Positions 23,559 through 36,244 of a DNA stretch of 64,000 nt are shown piece by piece (within the stretch, counting starts at the first letter, position 1; the number at the start of each line of letters is the position of its first letter). This stretch comes from a bacterium (GTDB taxonomy: Bacteria > 4484-113 > JAFGCY01): the NCBI GenBank assembly GCA_020849855.1, contig JADZFO010000002.1, forward strand, positions 104,191-168,190, written 5' to 3'. Below the pieces are notes generated by a model that had not been told where the DNA came from, searched no databases, and saw only the letters and a list, made by a program, of their open reading frames with translations. Made by a program: the position numbers and the translations under genes.

Positions 23559-23564
23559 CGCTGG

Positions 23565-26500
23565 GTGAGGCGGGGCAGACTGGGGCACTACAACGGCTCC
23601 TTTTATGCCGGCGTTGATGGCTCGGGGGAACAGTCCGGCGTGGGGGCGCTTCTAAAGCACTGCAAGGTGATGCTTGAACGCGTCCCGATGGGCTGTCTGA
23701 TCTATGACGCCGACTTCAAACTCGTCTACGCCAACCCCGCTGCGCTGAGCATTTTTGGCTACAGCGCGGAGGAACTGCTGGGCACAGCGCCCGAGTTCCT
23801 GGTCTCCACAGGTGATTCAGACAAGCTGGACCGCGTGCTCGAGCGCCTGCTGCAGGGCGAGAGCGACACCATGAGCATCAACCGCAACCGCCGCAAGGAT
23901 GGATCGGTGCTTACATGCTCCTGGATCAACACCCCGCTTTATGGTTCGCAGGACAGTTATGTCGGCATGCTATCGATGGTGCGCGACATCAGCGGCAATA
24001 TCCGCCTGGTCGAAGACCTGAAGCAGATGGTTGAGCGCTATGAGACGCTGACCAACAACATGGCTGAAGGCATGGTGATTGCGGACAAGGATGGCCGCTA
24101 TATCTACGCAAACCCGGCCATGGAGCAGATCTTTGGCGGGCCGGTGGAAGAGATCATCGGCCGCCGCTCTGAGGACTTCGTCCTTCCAGAGGAACGCGAG
24201 TTTGTGGCCCTGCAGCGTGAGTTGCGCAAGGCCGGCCAGTCCAGCAGCTATCAGACCCGCATCCGGGCGGCGGATGGTTCAACCCGGGTGGTGGAAGTCT
24301 CCGGCGCGCCCAGGTATGACACTGCCGGCGCCTATGACGGCCTGGTGGCCCTGATCCAGGATGTCACAGCGCGGGTGCAGGCTGAAACAGCGCTGCGGGA
24401 AAGCGAGGAACGCTACCGCCTGCTGTTTGATGCCAACCCGCAGCCCATGCTGCTGGTTGCGGTGGCTGACGCCAGCATCAGCATGGCCAACGCCGCTGCG
24501 GCAAAGCTCTATGGCTACAGCCTGGATGAGTTCAGGGGTCTGCCGCTCTCGGCTTTGCACAGCAAGACCGGCACGGACAGCTTCAGCTCCGCTTATGAGC
24601 AGCTCCTCAAGGGCTCACCCTGGTCCAGCACCGTCGAGCATCAGAACCGCAGCGGTGGACAGCTCTTTGTGGAACTGCATTCCAACCCGGTCGACTTCGG
24701 CGGCCGGGACTCCCGCCTGCTGGCGATACATGACCAGACTCAAATCAGGCAGGCCCAGGAGCGCACACGGGCCAGCGAACGCCTCGCGGCTGCAGTGATT
24801 GCAAACTCCCCCATCGGCGTAACGGTGCGGGATCGCCAGGGTCAGCTGCTGCTGCATAACCGGGCCTGGCTGCAGATGTGGGGGGCAACACAGGAAGTCA
24901 TAGAAAAGCACAAAGGCCAGAGCTTCAGCGACTTTGAGCAGATGCTGGATGACTTCTATGGCGCGGATTCCTGGCGGGTCAAAGCGCTCTACCGCGAAGG
25001 CGGCAGCATGGCCGAGCCGGAGATCAGACTGGAGCACGAGCGCGCCGCGATGGAATGGATCTCGCAGTACTTCTATTCCATCATGGCCCCCGACGGCAGT
25101 GTCGAAAAGGTAGTTACTCTCACAGAAGACATCAGCGTTGCTAAACGTGCGGAGCAGAAGCGCCAGGCGGCGGAACAGCTTGCCCAGGCGGTGATTGAAG
25201 CTTCCCCGCTCGCGGTTTCCGTGCGTGACAACTGCGGCAGGCTGATCCTCTTCAACGAGGCCTGGCGCAGCCTGTATCGGATGAGCGACGAGGACATCCA
25301 ACGCTCTTCATCCCGCAGCTTTGAAGAGTTTTGTTCCGCCATGCAGGCCTACTACGCGCCGGCAGACCTCTTGAAGCTGGAGAATGTGTATCGCAACGGC
25401 GGCGAAAGCTTCATCCCCGAGTCGCCGGTCACCAAGAATCGGACCGAGGATGAATGGCGCTGGGTTTCCAGGCAGAATTATGCCATCACTGACGCTCAGG
25501 GCGCGGTGCAGTTCGTGGTTACACTGACCCGCGACATCACGGAAGAGAAACAGGAAGCGGAGGAGCTGCGCGTTAGCGAACAGCTTCATCGCGCGGTCGT
25601 TGACAACTCGCCACTTGGGATATCTGTACGCAGCAGCAGAGGGCGGCTGCTGAGTTACAACAAGGCCTGGCTGCGCATTCGAGGCCTTGATGATGAAGGC
25701 CTGCAACAGCAACTGCAGCGAGATGAAGCCCAGCGCCGCGCCGACGTGCTGAACTACTACGGTCCTGAGGCCGGGCCACGGGTCCAGGATGTATATGACA
25801 ACGGTGGCAGTCTTTACATTGAGAATCTAAGGCTACCCAACCCACCCAAGGCTGGTGCCAGCTTCATCAGCCAGCACATGTATTCGCTATCCGGCCCCGA
25901 CGGGGCGGTGGACCGCGTGGTTATCCTGACCCAGGACGTCAGCGCGGCCCATGCAGCGGCCGATGCGATCCGGCACAACGAGGAGCGCTTCAGGCTGGCC
26001 GCAGCTGTGACCTCTGATGCCCTCTATGAATGGGATGCCCGGGCCAACCGGACCTGGCGCAGCGATTCATACTTCAGGCTCTTTGGGCTGGAGAAACCGG
26101 AAGACAACTTCACGGAAGCCTGGTTCACCCAGCATCTGCACCCGGATGACCGGGATAGCACACTGGCAAGACTACGCGAGGTCATAGAAAGACGCGGGGC
26201 GGAGTGGTCCGCCGATTACCGCTTCCGGTCGGGCTGCGGAGAGTACCGCGAGATCAGTGACCGCGGCCGGATCATTTACGACGATGAGGGCCGGCCGCTG
26301 AAGATGGTCGGCGCGATCAGCGATGTGACTGAACGCAATACGGCCGCCCGGCAGCGGGAGCAGGCGGAGAGGCTGTCATCGCTGGTAATCCACAATGCTC
26401 CTATCGGGATAACAGTCAGGGATGCAAGCGGGCGTCTGCTTCTGCATAACGAGCGCTGGCGCGAGATCTGGCAGGTGGAGGAGGAAGAGCTCAAACAGCA

Positions 26501-29500
26501 TCAGAGCTTCGACCTGCAACAGACCCGTGAGATGCTGACAGGCACCTTCGGCCAGGAAGAGGCCGACAATGTCATGGCCCTCTTCTCGCGGGCGGGTACC
26601 TATCGCATCAATGAAGTCCGCTGGCAGCGCGGTGGAAATCCCGAGGATCTGCGCTGGCTCTCCATCCTCTTCTGCTCGGTGGAGGACAGCCAGGGCCAGG
26701 TCAGCCAGATGGTCTCGCTTACGGTGGACAGCACCGATGCCGCGATGGCCGAGCATCGACTGCGTGACAGCGAAAAGGAGCTGCGCCAGATCATCGATCT
26801 GGTGCCGCACTTCATATTCGCGAAGGATGCCCAGGGCCGCTACATCCTGGTCAATCAGGCCGTTGCCGACGCCTACGGCACCAGTGTCGACGGCCTGGTG
26901 GGCCGCACGGATGCGGACTTCAACCCGGACCCCGGGCAGGTCACGCATTTCTGCGAGGATGACCTGAAGGTCATTGCTACCCAGCAGTCGCTGGAGATTC
27001 CAAGAGAAGAAATCACCACGGCACAGGGCCAGACGGTGGTGCTGCAGACCGTGAAGATTCCATTCACGGCGCAAAGCGCCGGCGTGCCGGCCGTACTGGG
27101 TGTTTCCATTGATATCAGCGCCCGGGAACAGATGGAGAAGGAACTGCGGGACAAGGAGAAGGTGCTTCTTGATACGCAGAATCTGGGCCGGGTCGGTTCA
27201 TGGAAACTGCATCTGCGAAGCGGCGCACTCGACTGGACCCCGGCGACCTATGAGATCTTTGGCCTGGACCCGGCAGACGGACCGATCAGCCTGGAAAACT
27301 ACCAGGGCATGCTCAACCAGGATGACTACGTTGAACTGCAGGAGAAAGCCGCTGCGGCGCTGCGCCAGCGCGGAGAGTTCCATGTCCTGCACCGCATGAC
27401 CAGAAAGGACGGCGAGCTGCGTTATCTGGACAGCCGCGGCCGCTGGCTTTTTGATGCCAATGATGAGCCCGAATTCAGCATTGGACTGACCCGCGATGTG
27501 ACCGAGCAGGTCCTGGCTGAACAGGCCCTGCGCTATAGCGAGACCCGCCTGCTGGAAGCCCAGGCAATTGGCAAGATTGGCAGCTGGGAACTGGACCTGG
27601 ACAGTGGCAGCGTCACCTGGTCGCCGGAGGTTTACCGCATCTTCGGCCTGTCACCAGAGACTTTCCAGCCGAGTCTGGAGTCCTTTGTTGAGCTGATTCA
27701 TCCCGACGACAGGGAGATGGTCAGGCAGGAGAACGAGAGGGTTCTTGCAGACCGGACGTCCAGCCACCAGCAGTTCCGCGTGCTTCTGCCGGATGGAAGC
27801 CTGCGCTGGATTAACTCCGAGGGCCGCTTTGAAATTGACAAGCGCACCGGCCACACAATCTGTTATGGCATCAGCCAGGACATCACCGAACGCGTCTCGG
27901 CCCTGCGCGAACTGCAGGAAAGTGAAGCCCGCTACCGCACCCTCCTGGAACTGGTACCGGATGCAATTACGGTCAGCCAGTCCGGCCGCATTGTCTTTGC
28001 CAACGCCGCGGCTGCCAGCCTTGCCGGCTGCGCTGACCCCGCCGAGCTGATCCAGCGCGAGATAGAGCAGCTGCTCCCGATGGCCCGGCAGTCGGGGATG
28101 CTCCTGGAGGAAGGAAACGGCAGCCTGCAGATGCAGACCCAGGAGAGCCGGGCTGTACGGGATGACGGCACCGGCGTGGATGTTGAATCTGTCACGGCTC
28201 TGATCAGCTATGACGGGGAGCCGGCCTTCCTGAATGTGACGCGTGATATCTCCGAACGCCGCCGCGCTGAAGCCAGCCTGCGCCTCAGGGATGACATGCT
28301 GGAGGCCATCGCCTATGCCGCGCCGCATTTTACTGAGGGCGCGCTCAGCGACGACAAGATCCGCGATCTGCTGGTCCGGCTTGGGCTTGCCGCACGGGTC
28401 AGCTGCGTATACCTGCTGGAGCGGGTCAGCAGCGAGGAAAGCCCCGGGCGCCTGCGCAAGCTGCACGAATGGAGCCTCAGGCCGGAGCTTGCCCCCGTTT
28501 CAGACCTGCCCTACGCGGACCTTGGCCTTTATGAACTGGAGCCGCTGCTTGGCCGGGGCCAGCCAGCCTGTGGCAGCCTGAGCGAACTTTCGCCGGGCGC
28601 GCGCGAGAGCCTCGCCGCCTATGGCGCCTGCGCCTATATGATCGTCCCGCTGTTCATCGGGCAGGAGTGGTGGGGTTTCATTGGTGTCGAGGACCGCGAG
28701 AGCGAGCGCCAGTGGTCAACGGCGGAAACCGACGTACTGAAACTGGCGGCCAACCTGCTTGGCGCATCAATGGCCAGGCTGCGCGCACTGGAGCAGCTGC
28801 GTCAGAGCGAAGAGCGTTACCGCAGCCTGGTAAACGTGGCGCCGGACGGTGTCTATGTGGCCAGTGGCGGAGTGTTCCGCTTTGCCAACCCCACACTCGT
28901 CAGCATGCTGGGCCTGAGTTCGGCTGACGAGCTGGTCGGCCGCCGCGTGGCTGACTATGTGCATCCCGACTTCCATGACCTGTCCCGCGACCGGCGCCGC
29001 CAGCTCGAAGAGCAGGGCGGAATCCTGCCGGTCATTGAAGAGGTCTTCCTGCGCGCCGATGGCACTCCGCTGACTGTGGAGGTCGCCTCGACCACTATCC
29101 GTTATGCCGATGAACCGGCGGCCATCGTGGTCCTGCGCGATGTCAGCGAGCGCAAACAGGCCATGAGCCTCGTGCGCCTGCGCGACGAGATTCTCCGTTC
29201 CATCGCTTATTCGGCCCCCCAGTTCCTGGCCGAAGGCGACTGGAATGCACAACTTGACCATATGCTGGAAGGGCTCGGCAAGGCGGCAAGCGTCAGCCGG
29301 GTCTTCGTTTACGAGCGCTATATGGATCGCCAGCAGGGCAAGCACGCTGCCCTGCGCTCTGAGTGGTCCAGCCCGGGAGTGGTGCCCTGGCGGGACATCG
29401 AGGTCATGCTCGACTTCGCCGTTGAGGGCTCGCTCTTTGAGAAGTCGGTCAGCCTGGTCGAGCAGGGTGAGGTGGTGCAGAAGTCCCGCAGCCTGCTGGC

Positions 29501-32500
29501 GGATGCTGACCGGGCCTGTATGGACGCTATCGGCAGCCAGTCGCTGCTGATGGTCCCAATCATGGAGGGCCGCGAGCACTGGGGCTTCATCGGCTTCGAC
29601 GCCCAGGATGCCGAGCGCAGCTGGTCGGAGGCTGAGGTGGACGCCCTGCGGCTTGCCTCGACCCTGATCGGAGCTTCGATTGCCCGCCAGCGCAGCAACG
29701 AGCGCCTGAGCAAGAGCGAGGAGCGTTACCGCAGTCTGGTGGATGTGTCGCCGGATGGCGTGCTGGTCTGCCGCAGCGGCCGCGTGGAGTTCGCCAACGC
29801 CACCATGGCAAGGCTGATCGGAGCGCACAATCCGTCGGAGCTCGAGGGCCGCAGCCTGCTGAGCCTGGTGCATCCGGACTACCGCGACATCGCCGGCGAG
29901 CGCTTCAGGTTGCAGCACGAACAGCTTGGCACGCTGCCTGGCCTTGACGAGCGCTGGCTGCGACTGGACGGCACTCCTCTGGATGTCGAGGTTGCTTCAG
30001 CGCTGATTGACCATGATGATGAGCCGCAGTCCATCGTTGTCGTCAGGGACATCACCGACCGCAAGCAGGCCCAGAGCTCGCTGCGCATGCGCGATGCGAT
30101 CCTTGAGGCGATTGCCAAGGTGGCGCCGAAGCTGCTGGCCGGCCCCCTGAGCCGCGACCTGCGCAACGAGCTGCTCGAGGGCATCGGCCGGGCCGCGAAT
30201 GTCAGCCGCGTGGCGGTCTATGAGTTTGATTCGACTGAGATGGGCACCCGGCTGGTGTCCTGCCGCAGTGAATGGGTGGCCGCCGGTATTCAGCGCTATA
30301 TCGACAACCCCTGGATGCAGGAGCAGGAGTTCTCGCAGTCGCCGCTGGCCCTGTGGGAGACGGAGCTGCGTGGTGGCGGGACTGTGCAGGGCACGGTGTC
30401 CAGCTTCCCCGAAGAGCTGCGTGAATCGCTCGCGGCACTGGATCTCCAGTCACTGCTGCTGGCCCCGATCTTTGTGGGCAATGAGTGGTGGGGCAACATT
30501 GGCTTTGACGACTGCGCGCGTGAAAGGGAGTGGTCCTACGCCGAGGTTGACGCGCTCAAGCTCGCCGCCAGCCTGATCGGCGCGGCTGTGCAGCGGGAGC
30601 GGGCGCAGGCGGACCTGCAGGCCAGTGAAGAGCGCCTGCGAATGGTCACGAATGCCACCAGCGATGCGCTGTATGACTGGGACATCCAGCAGCAGTTCGT
30701 CTGGCGCAGCGCTTCCTACTATGACTTCTTCAACCTGGAAGCCCCTCGCGACGAAGAGTCCGAGGGCTGGTGGGATGAGCATGTGCATCCCGAAGACCGC
30801 GATTACGCGGTCAGCAGCCTGACCGCTGCGCTGGGCCATGGGGAAGAACGCTGGAGCTGCGAGTACCGCTTCCGGCGCGGCGACGGCTCATACGCGGAGG
30901 TCTCGGACCGCGGTCTGATCCTGCGGGATTCCCTCGGCCGGCCGCTGCGCATGATCGGCGCGATCAGCGACATCACAGCGCGCAGCCAGGGTGAACGGCG
31001 CCTGAAGGAAAGCGAGGAGCGCTACAGGCTGCTGGCTGAGAACAGCTCCGACATGATCTCGAAGAACACGCCGGAAGGCATCTTCACCTATGTGTCGGAC
31101 TCCTGTTACGACCTGCTGGGCTACCGCAAGGAAGAGATGCTCGGCACTTCGACTTACGACTACTTCCATCCTGATGACCTGGAACAGGTGGCCCGTTCGC
31201 ATTCAGCGGTCCTGCGCGGCCAGAGTGTCCAGAGCATCACCTACCGCTTCCGCCGCAAGGACGGCAGCTATGTCTGGTTTGAAACCCTGACCCGCCCGGC
31301 GCAGGACGACGGCCTCAGCTCCGGCGTGGAGATCATCGCCACCTCGCGTGACGTGACCGAACGCCGGCAGGCCGAGCTGGCCCTGCGCGAAAGTGAGCAG
31401 CGTTACCGTACGCTCTACAACAACACCCCGGTCATGCTGCACTCAATTGACCGCGAAGGACGGATCATCAGCGTTTCTGACTACTGGCTCTCCGTCATGG
31501 GCTATACGCGCGGCGAGGTGCTGGGACGCAACGCCCTGGAGTTTGTCTCAGAGAACTCGGTCAGCGATGCCGAAGCCATGATGACGAGCTTCATGGAGCA
31601 CGGCTACTGCCAGGATGTCGAGCTGCAGTTCATCCGCCGCTCCGGCGACCGGATTGACGTGCTGATCAGCGCCATCGCCGAGCGCAATGAGGACGGCAGC
31701 CTGCAGCGCGGCCTGGCCGTGATGGCGGACATTACCGACCGCAAGCGCGCGCAGCGCCAGCTGCAGCTGACGGTGGAGCAGCTTAAGAACATCTACGACT
31801 TCAGCCATATCTGCGGCCAGAGCGGCAGCCAGGAAGAACTGCTGGCGGCAGCGCTGGACGCCCTGCGCAATACGGTCCGGCCCCTGAAAGCCGGCCTGCT
31901 GCTGCCGCGCAGCGAGAGCATGCCGCGCTTTGCGGTCTGGCTGGGCCTGGGGCCGGAGTGCCGGCAGGAACTGGAGAGTTTCGCCGCCTGGAATGCTGAA
32001 CTGGCGGATCCGCTGCTCTGCGCCGACCTGACAGTGGATGGCCCCTTCGACGCCTGCCGCGAATCGCTGCTGAAGGAAGCTGTGCGCTCAATCGCCTACC
32101 TGCCGGTCAAGCACCTCAACCGGATCATCGGCTGGTGTGTGCTGGGCTATGAGCGGGCCAAGGCCTTCAACCGCGAGGAGCGCCAGCTGGCGGAAACCAT
32201 CCTCAGCCAGCTGGGCAGCGCGATGGAGCGCCGCCGCGGCGAACTGGAGCTGCGCGAAAGCGAGCGCGGTCTGGCGCGCGCGCAGGAGCTGGCGCACCTG
32301 GGCTCCTGGCAGTGGGGTATTGAATCCGGCCAGACGATCTGGAGCGACGAGCTCTTCCGCATCCTCGGTCTTGACCCCGGCCAGTTCAGCCCGCGCGGCT
32401 TGACACTGCTGGAGTATGTGCATCCGCTGGACCAGGACGGCGTGCACGCGGCTCTGCAGGGCGTACTGGACAACGGCCAGCCCGCCTCGCTTGACTTCCG

Positions 32501-34211
32501 CATCCTGCGGCCCAGCGGCGATGAGGTCTATGTCCACGCCGAGTGCTTCCCGGAGCTGAGCCCGCTGGGCCAGATTCTGCGGGTCGGCGGCACGATCCAG
32601 GACATCACGGAACGTGTGCTGGCGGAGAACGAGCTGCTGCTGGCGCGTGACCAGGCGGAGCAGAACCGCGTCCGGGCCAGCGCCATCCTTGACGCTGCCC
32701 CCGAGGCCATCATCATGATTGATGAGGCCGGCATCGTCGACACATACTCCGAGGGTGCCGAGCGGATCTTCGGTTATCGCGCCGAAGAGGTCATAGGTCA
32801 GCGCCTGAACATTCTCATGCACGAGGAAGACATTCACCGCCATGAGGACGCCATCCAGCGGGTGGTGGACACCGGCCGCTCGCGCCTGGTCAACCAGTCG
32901 CGGGAGGTCGTGGGCCGCCACCAGGACGGCCACTCCATCGACCTCGACCTGACGATCCGCGATACCTACATCGGCGGCCGGCGGATGTTCGTCGGCGTCA
33001 TGCGCGACATTTCTGAGCGCAAGCGCATGCAGTCACAGCTGCGCCAGAGCCAGAAGATGGAGGCCATCGGCACCCTGGCCGGCGGCATCGCCCACGACTT
33101 CAACAACATCCTGCAGTCCATCCTGGGTTATACAGGCCTGGCCCGCGACAGCATCGAGGGCGGCCACGAAGCCGAGGAATACCTGAGTGTCGTGATGAAG
33201 GCCGGCCTGCGGGCCCGCGACCTGGTCCAGCAGATCCTGGCCTTCAGCCGCCAGTCCGAGCTGCAGCTCAGCGTGGTCGACCTCTCGCTGATCGTGCGCG
33301 AGTCCACCAAGCTGCTGCGCGCGGCCATGCCGGCCACAATCTCCATCCGCACCGAGATGCTCGACCGCGACGTGCATGTCCTGGGCGACCCGGTGCAGCT
33401 GCACCAGGTGCTGATGAACCTCTGCACGAACGCCGGTTACGCCATGCGGGATACCGGCGGCACGCTGAGCGTCAGCCTGCGGCGCGTCTTCTGGGACGCT
33501 GAGTTCGCCCGCTTCTACCCTGACCTGCACCCGGGCATGCACGCCGAGCTGCAGGTCTCGGACACCGGCACCGGCATGAGCAAAGAGGTGCTGGAGCGCA
33601 TCTTTGAGCCCTTCTACACCACCAAGCCGGTGGGCGAGGGTACCGGCATGGGCCTCTCGGTGGTGCACGGCATCATCCACAGCCTGGGCGGAGCGATTCA
33701 TGTAAGCTCCGACATCGGCAAGGGTACGACCTTCAAGGTCTTCCTGCCGATGGTTGAAGCCGAGAAGAAGGTTGAGGAGCGCGCCGAGCCCGAAGCGCCG
33801 ATTGGCAACGAGCGCATCCTGCTGGTGGACGATGAGGAAGCCATTGCCGAAATGGTCTCGATCATGCTCAGCCGTCTGGGTTACCGGGTCACCCGCTTCA
33901 CCGATCCGCGCCAGGCCCTGCGTGAATTCTCCGAGCACCCGGCCGACTTTGACCTGCTGATCACCGACCAGACCATGCCCTTCATGACCGGGGCTTCGCT
34001 TTCCGCGAAGCTTCTCGAGCTGCGCCGCGACCTGCCGATCATCGTCTGCACCGGCTACAGCGAGATGTTCACCCCCGAGCAGGCCCAGGAAATGGGTGTC
34101 CAGGCCTACCTCTTCAAGCCGGTGGGCATGATGGACCTGGCGCAGACGATCCGCCAGGTGCTGGGCCGCAACCGGCCGGCAGTCGACGCGCCCAGCATCG
34201 ACAAGGGCTAA
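23565..34211 (+). CDS. giant multi-PAS/GAF hybrid histidine kinase (3548 residues)
   Basis: A single uninterrupted frame. In order: about 12 PAS domains (residues 30-1565), GAF (1572-1745), PAS (1749-1865), GAF (1871-2045), PAS (2056-2165), GAF (2172-2340), three PAS (2355-2730), GAF (2734-2895), two PAS (2896-3160), HisKA, ATPase and receiver. The phospho-acceptor is His3177 in GGIAHDFNN; the ATPase boxes are [17 protein letters not shown] and GMGLSVVHG. The receiver has the acidic pair Asp3422-Asp3423, phospho-Asp3468 (ITDQTMP) and FKP. No transmembrane segment is visible, so it is cytoplasmic. PAS-GAF modules around 1450-2340 and four NSPxGxxVR-type PAS domains (about 405-1060) look like recent internal duplications. 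There is no adjacent response regulator, so the output partner is unknown. Typical kinases are 400-1500 residues. Confidence 0.93.
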   Translation: MRRGRLGHYNGSFYAGVDGSGEQSGVGALLKHCKVMLERVPMGCLIYDADFKLVYANPAALSIFGYSAEELLGTAPEFLVSTGDSDKLDRVLERLLQGESDTMSINRNRRKDGSVLTCSWINTPLYGSQDSYVGMLSMVRDISGNIRLVEDLKQMVERYETLTNNMAEGMVIADKDGRYIYANPAMEQIFGGPVEEIIGRRSEDFVLPEEREFVALQRELRKAGQSSSYQTRIRAADGSTRVVEVSGAPRYDTAGAYDGLVALIQDVTARVQAETALRESEERYRLLFDANPQPMLLVAVADASISMANAAAAKLYGYSLDEFRGLPLSALHSKTGTDSFSSAYEQLLKGSPWSSTVEHQNRSGGQLFVELHSNPVDFGGRDSRLLAIHDQTQIRQAQERTRASERLAAAVIANSPIGVTVRDRQGQLLLHNRAWLQMWGATQEVIEKHKGQSFSDFEQMLDDFYGADSWRVKALYREGGSMAEPEIRLEHERAAMEWISQYFYSIMAPDGSVEKVVTLTEDISVAKRAEQKRQAAEQLAQAVIEASPLAVSVRDNCGRLILFNEAWRSLYRMSDEDIQRSSSRSFEEFCSAMQAYYAPADLLKLENVYRNGGESFIPESPVTKNRTEDEWRWVSRQNYAITDAQGAVQFVVTLTRDITEEKQEAEELRVSEQLHRAVVDNSPLGISVRSSRGRLLSYNKAWLRIRGLDDEGLQQQLQRDEAQRRADVLNYYGPEAGPRVQDVYDNGGSLYIENLRLPNPPKAGASFISQHMYSLSGPDGAVDRVVILTQDVSAAHAAADAIRHNEERFRLAAAVTSDALYEWDARANRTWRSDSYFRLFGLEKPEDNFTEAWFTQHLHPDDRDSTLARLREVIERRGAEWSADYRFRSGCGEYREISDRGRIIYDDEGRPLKMVGAISDVTERNTAARQREQAERLSSLVIHNAPIGITVRDASGRLLLHNERWREIWQVEEEELKQHQSFDLQQTREMLTGTFGQEEADNVMALFSRAGTYRINEVRWQRGGNPEDLRWLSILFCSVEDSQGQVSQMVSLTVDSTDAAMAEHRLRDSEKELRQIIDLVPHFIFAKDAQGRYILVNQAVADAYGTSVDGLVGRTDADFNPDPGQVTHFCEDDLKVIATQQSLEIPREEITTAQGQTVVLQTVKIPFTAQSAGVPAVLGVSIDISAREQMEKELRDKEKVLLDTQNLGRVGSWKLHLRSGALDWTPATYEIFGLDPADGPISLENYQGMLNQDDYVELQEKAAAALRQRGEFHVLHRMTRKDGELRYLDSRGRWLFDANDEPEFSIGLTRDVTEQVLAEQALRYSETRLLEAQAIGKIGSWELDLDSGSVTWSPEVYRIFGLSPETFQPSLESFVELIHPDDREMVRQENERVLADRTSSHQQFRVLLPDGSLRWINSEGRFEIDKRTGHTICYGISQDITERVSALRELQESEARYRTLLELVPDAITVSQSGRIVFANAAAASLAGCADPAELIQREIEQLLPMARQSGMLLEEGNGSLQMQTQESRAVRDDGTGVDVESVTALISYDGEPAFLNVTRDISERRRAEASLRLRDDMLEAIAYAAPHFTEGALSDDKIRDLLVRLGLAARVSCVYLLERVSSEESPGRLRKLHEWSLRPELAPVSDLPYADLGLYELEPLLGRGQPACGSLSELSPGARESLAAYGACAYMIVPLFIGQEWWGFIGVEDRESERQWSTAETDVLKLAANLLGASMARLRALEQLRQSEERYRSLVNVAPDGVYVASGGVFRFANPTLVSMLGLSSADELVGRRVADYVHPDFHDLSRDRRRQLEEQGGILPVIEEVFLRADGTPLTVEVASTTIRYADEPAAIVVLRDVSERKQAMSLVRLRDEILRSIAYSAPQFLAEGDWNAQLDHMLEGLGKAASVSRVFVYERYMDRQQGKHAALRSEWSSPGVVPWRDIEVMLDFAVEGSLFEKSVSLVEQGEVVQKSRSLLADADRACMDAIGSQSLLMVPIMEGREHWGFIGFDAQDAERSWSEAEVDALRLASTLIGASIARQRSNERLSKSEERYRSLVDVSPDGVLVCRSGRVEFANATMARLIGAHNPSELEGRSLLSLVHPDYRDIAGERFRLQHEQLGTLPGLDERWLRLDGTPLDVEVASALIDHDDEPQSIVVVRDITDRKQAQSSLRMRDAILEAIAKVAPKLLAGPLSRDLRNELLEGIGRAANVSRVAVYEFDSTEMGTRLVSCRSEWVAAGIQRYIDNPWMQEQEFSQSPLALWETELRGGGTVQGTVSSFPEELRESLAALDLQSLLLAPIFVGNEWWGNIGFDDCAREREWSYAEVDALKLAASLIGAAVQRERAQADLQASEERLRMVTNATSDALYDWDIQQQFVWRSASYYDFFNLEAPRDEESEGWWDEHVHPEDRDYAVSSLTAALGHGEERWSCEYRFRRGDGSYAEVSDRGLILRDSLGRPLRMIGAISDITARSQGERRLKESEERYRLLAENSSDMISKNTPEGIFTYVSDSCYDLLGYRKEEMLGTSTYDYFHPDDLEQVARSHSAVLRGQSVQSITYRFRRKDGSYVWFETLTRPAQDDGLSSGVEIIATSRDVTERRQAELALRESEQRYRTLYNNTPVMLHSIDREGRIISVSDYWLSVMGYTRGEVLGRNALEFVSENSVSDAEAMMTSFMEHGYCQDVELQFIRRSGDRIDVLISAIAERNEDGSLQRGLAVMADITDRKRAQRQLQLTVEQLKNIYDFSHICGQSGSQEELLAAALDALRNTVRPLKAGLLLPRSESMPRFAVWLGLGPECRQELESFAAWNAELADPLLCADLTVDGPFDACRESLLKEAVRSIAYLPVKHLNRIIGWCVLGYERAKAFNREERQLAETILSQLGSAMERRRGELELRESERGLARAQELAHLGSWQWGIESGQTIWSDELFRILGLDPGQFSPRGLTLLEYVHPLDQDGVHAALQGVLDNGQPASLDFRILRPSGDEVYVHAECFPELSPLGQILRVGGTIQDITERVLAENELLLARDQAEQNRVRASAILDAAPEAIIMIDEAGIVDTYSEGAERIFGYRAEEVIGQRLNILMHEEDIHRHEDAIQRVVDTGRSRLVNQSREVVGRHQDGHSIDLDLTIRDTYIGGRRMFVGVMRDISERKRMQSQLRQSQKMEAIGTLAGGIAHDFNNILQSILGYTGLARDSIEGGHEAEEYLSVVMKAGLRARDLVQQILAFSRQSELQLSVVDLSLIVRESTKLLRAAMPATISIRTEMLDRDVHVLGDPVQLHQVLMNLCTNAGYAMRDTGGTLSVSLRRVFWDAEFARFYPDLHPGMHAELQVSDTGTGMSKEVLERIFEPFYTTKPVGEGTGMGLSVVHGIIHSLGGAIHVSSDIGKGTTFKVFLPMVEAEKKVEERAEPEAPIGNERILLVDDEEAIAEMVSIMLSRLGYRVTRFTDPRQALREFSEHPADFDLLITDQTMPFMTGASLSAKLLELRRDLPIIVCTGYSEMFTPEQAQEMGVQAYLFKPVGMMDLAQTIRQVLGRNRPAVDAPSIDKG

Positions 34212-34214
34212 ACT
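34209..34214 (+). promoter_or_regulatory. TANNNT box overlapping kinase stop codon
   Basis: TAAACT, whose TAA is the kinase stop, ends 6 nt before GTG 34221. Confidence 0.5.
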
Positions 34215-34220
34215 GCGGCG

Positions 34221-35075
34221 GTGACAAAGCCGCCTCTGCACATCCTCATCACCGGCGCATCAGCCGGCATCGGCGCGCAGTGCGCACGCCTGCTTGCCGC
34301 CGGGCCGCCCGTGCGCCTCAGCCTCGCCGCCCGCCGCCTGGAGCGCCTTGAAAACCTGGCGGCAGAGCTGCGCGCCCCGGGAGTCGAGATCGCGTGCTTC
34401 CACTTTGATGCCGGCCAGCGCGAGTCGGTGCTGGAGCTGGCGCGCCAGGCCCGGGCAGCCTTCGGCGAGCTGGATGTCTGGATCAGCAACGCGGGGGCCG
34501 GCCTGCGCCACAACCTGCTGGATGCCACAGAGGAGCAGATGCTCGCGCAGTTCCGGTTGAACTGCCTCAGCGCCCTGTGGGCTTATCAGGCCGTCCTGCC
34601 GGACTGGCTGGCCAGCGGCCACGCAGGGCAGATCATTGATGTCTGCAGCCTGGGCGGCAAGAGCGGCTATGCCTTCAACGGCGCCTACAGCGCGGCCAAG
34701 CACGGCATGAGCGCCATTGGCGATACCCTGCGCCAGGAGCTGCAGCAAAGTGCCGCCGGCCGCCGGATCTGTGTCACCAGCGTTTACCCCGGCCCGACGG
34801 TGAGCGATTTCGGTGCCTCCGCGCCTGACCTGACCGGCGGGGCGGCAGTGGCGCAGGTGGGGCGTTCGCGTTCCAGCCGCAACCTGCTGGCCCGCGCGAT
34901 CTCCAGCCGCCAGTCAACGGAGCATGTGGCAAGGGCGATAGTGCGGACGATCCGCAGCCGTCAACCCAGCGTGTATCCACACCGCTGGGGCAGCTTCGGC
35001 GTGCTGCTGAACAACCTGTTGCCGGGCCTGGTGCTGAGCCTGTACCGGCGCTCTGCCGCGCGCAGCGAAGTCTAG
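34221..35075 (+). CDS. short-chain dehydrogenase/reductase
   Basis: A 284-residue classical SDR. The cofactor glycine motif TGASAGIG lies at residues about 10-17, SNAGAG near 92, the catalytic serine in DVCSLGGKSG and the active-site pair in YSAAKHG. Arg residues after the second strand (AARRLERLE) favour NADP(H). The substrate cannot be inferred. The start is GTG with a TAAACT box 6 nt upstream. Its stop overlaps the stop of the convergent CAP lipoprotein gene by 3-4 bases (CTAG). Confidence 0.87.
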   Translation: MTKPPLHILITGASAGIGAQCARLLAAGPPVRLSLAARRLERLENLAAELRAPGVEIACFHFDAGQRESVLELARQARAAFGELDVWISNAGAGLRHNLLDATEEQMLAQFRLNCLSALWAYQAVLPDWLASGHAGQIIDVCSLGGKSGYAFNGAYSAAKHGMSAIGDTLRQELQQSAAGRRICVTSVYPGPTVSDFGASAPDLTGGAAVAQVGRSRSSRNLLARAISSRQSTEHVARAIVRTIRSRQPSVYPHRWGSFGVLLNNLLPGLVLSLYRRSAARSEV

Positions 35076-36226
35076 GGCTGCTCTTCGCCGGGCTCGATCC
35101 AATCGTGGGCGACGGGGTCGCTGAAGAAGCTGGCGAAATTATGCGACCAGAAGATGGTCCCCTGCACATTGCGCCAGACGCCAATGCCGACATACTCGGC
35201 ATCCTCCAGTTCCATGTTCGTGCGGTGGCCTGTGCTGTCTATCCAGCCCTGGGTTACTTCAGCCGGGCCCGGATAGCCTACAGCGATGTTCTCGGCCCAC
35301 AGGAGCCACTCAGGGCAGTCCATGGCCTCCATCCGCGCCTCCGGGTCCATGCCTTCCAGGTTGTCGTGCTCGAAGTACTCGCGCGCCGCCATATCCCGGC
35401 AGTGCGCATTGGCCAGGGCGTCCAGATGCGGGCTGCGCAGCAGGGGGGCGAGGCTCTTGCTGGCGCGGTACTGGTTCAGGAGGTTAAAGACCTCGTCCGC
35501 ATAGGCCTGCAGCTGCTCATCCTGGTAAACCGCGCTGGGGCTGCTCATCAGCGGAAGCGGCAGATACCAGTCCTTAAGCCACTGCCGGTGCACAGAGTTG
35601 ACTGGCCAGGTGTTGGTGGCATCCGCGCCGCTTACCACAAGCGCAAGCTGCTCCACGCTGGCCGGTGCATCGCTGGCAATCAGTGCGACAAAAACGACGC
35701 CCATCGGATCCAGCCACTGGCTGCCGCTCAGCGGCATGGAAAAACTGTCCGTGTGTGAACCGAGGATCTGCCAGCGCCCGGCGTCAAAGTCCGCAAGCGC
35801 AACCCAGACGCGGGAGGCAGAGAGATCACTCAGCACGGCCTCCAGGCCGGAGTATGCCCGGCCCTGGGTGTGAAACGCGAAGACAGCGTAGGAGCTTTGT
35901 CCCGGGCTGGCCGCCAGCTCCAGATCGCCGCTGCTCGCACTGGTGAAGGGGCTGCGCATTACAGCCTCGTTACCGGCCTGGTTGAGGTCCAGCACAGAGC
36001 TGGGCGCACGCAGCTCAGACAGGCCTGGCAGGCCGCTGAGCAGCGCTGCACCCGGGACTTCGTCTTGAGGCTTCACAAAGAGCCGTGCCTCGCCCGTGCG
36101 CGCCTGCTGGCCCTGCTCATAAACAGCGCCGGCGCAGGCGCTGAGCAGCAGCAATATGCCAGCCAGAGAGGCTGCCATCAGGAGGTTGAGCAGGCGCCTG
36201 CGGCGCCTGAAGCCGGCTTGATGCAT
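35072..36226 (-). CDS. CAP/SCP-domain lipoprotein with shared beta domain
   Basis: A 384-residue lipoprotein (signal SLAGILLLLSAC). Residues about 80-205 carry the shared beta-rich domain (ALADFDAGRW). A C-terminal CAP domain follows (about 245-375) with HCRDMAAREYFEHDN, WAENIAVGY, DSTGHRTNMELEDAEYVGIG. It is anchored outside the cytoplasm; the activity of bacterial CAP proteins is mostly unknown. ATG 36226 is chosen over TTG 36232 because TAGACT ends exactly 6 nt upstream, as in other leaderless genes. Confidence 0.85.
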   Translation of the reverse strand: MHQAGFRRRRRLLNLLMAASLAGILLLLSACAGAVYEQGQQARTGEARLFVKPQDEVPGAALLSGLPGLSELRAPSSVLDLNQAGNEAVMRSPFTSASSGDLELAASPGQSSYAVFAFHTQGRAYSGLEAVLSDLSASRVWVALADFDAGRWQILGSHTDSFSMPLSGSQWLDPMGVVFVALIASDAPASVEQLALVVSGADATNTWPVNSVHRQWLKDWYLPLPLMSSPSAVYQDEQLQAYADEVFNLLNQYRASKSLAPLLRSPHLDALANAHCRDMAAREYFEHDNLEGMDPEARMEAMDCPEWLLWAENIAVGYPGPAEVTQGWIDSTGHRTNMELEDAEYVGIGVWRNVQGTIFWSHNFASFFSDPVAHDWIEPGEEQP

Positions 36227-36232
36227 ACACAA

Positions 36233-36238
36233 AGTCTA
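36233..36238 (-). promoter_or_regulatory. TANNNT box, leaderless start of CAP lipoprotein
   Basis: TAGACT ends 6 nt before ATG 36226 and settles the start choice. Confidence 0.6.
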
Positions 36239-36244
36239 CCCCGC

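Noticed and set aside
36227..36232. TTG start two codons upstream for the CAP lipoprotein
   Set aside because: It would lie inside the 6-nt gap between TAGACT and ATG 36226, which fits the leaderless pattern exactly.
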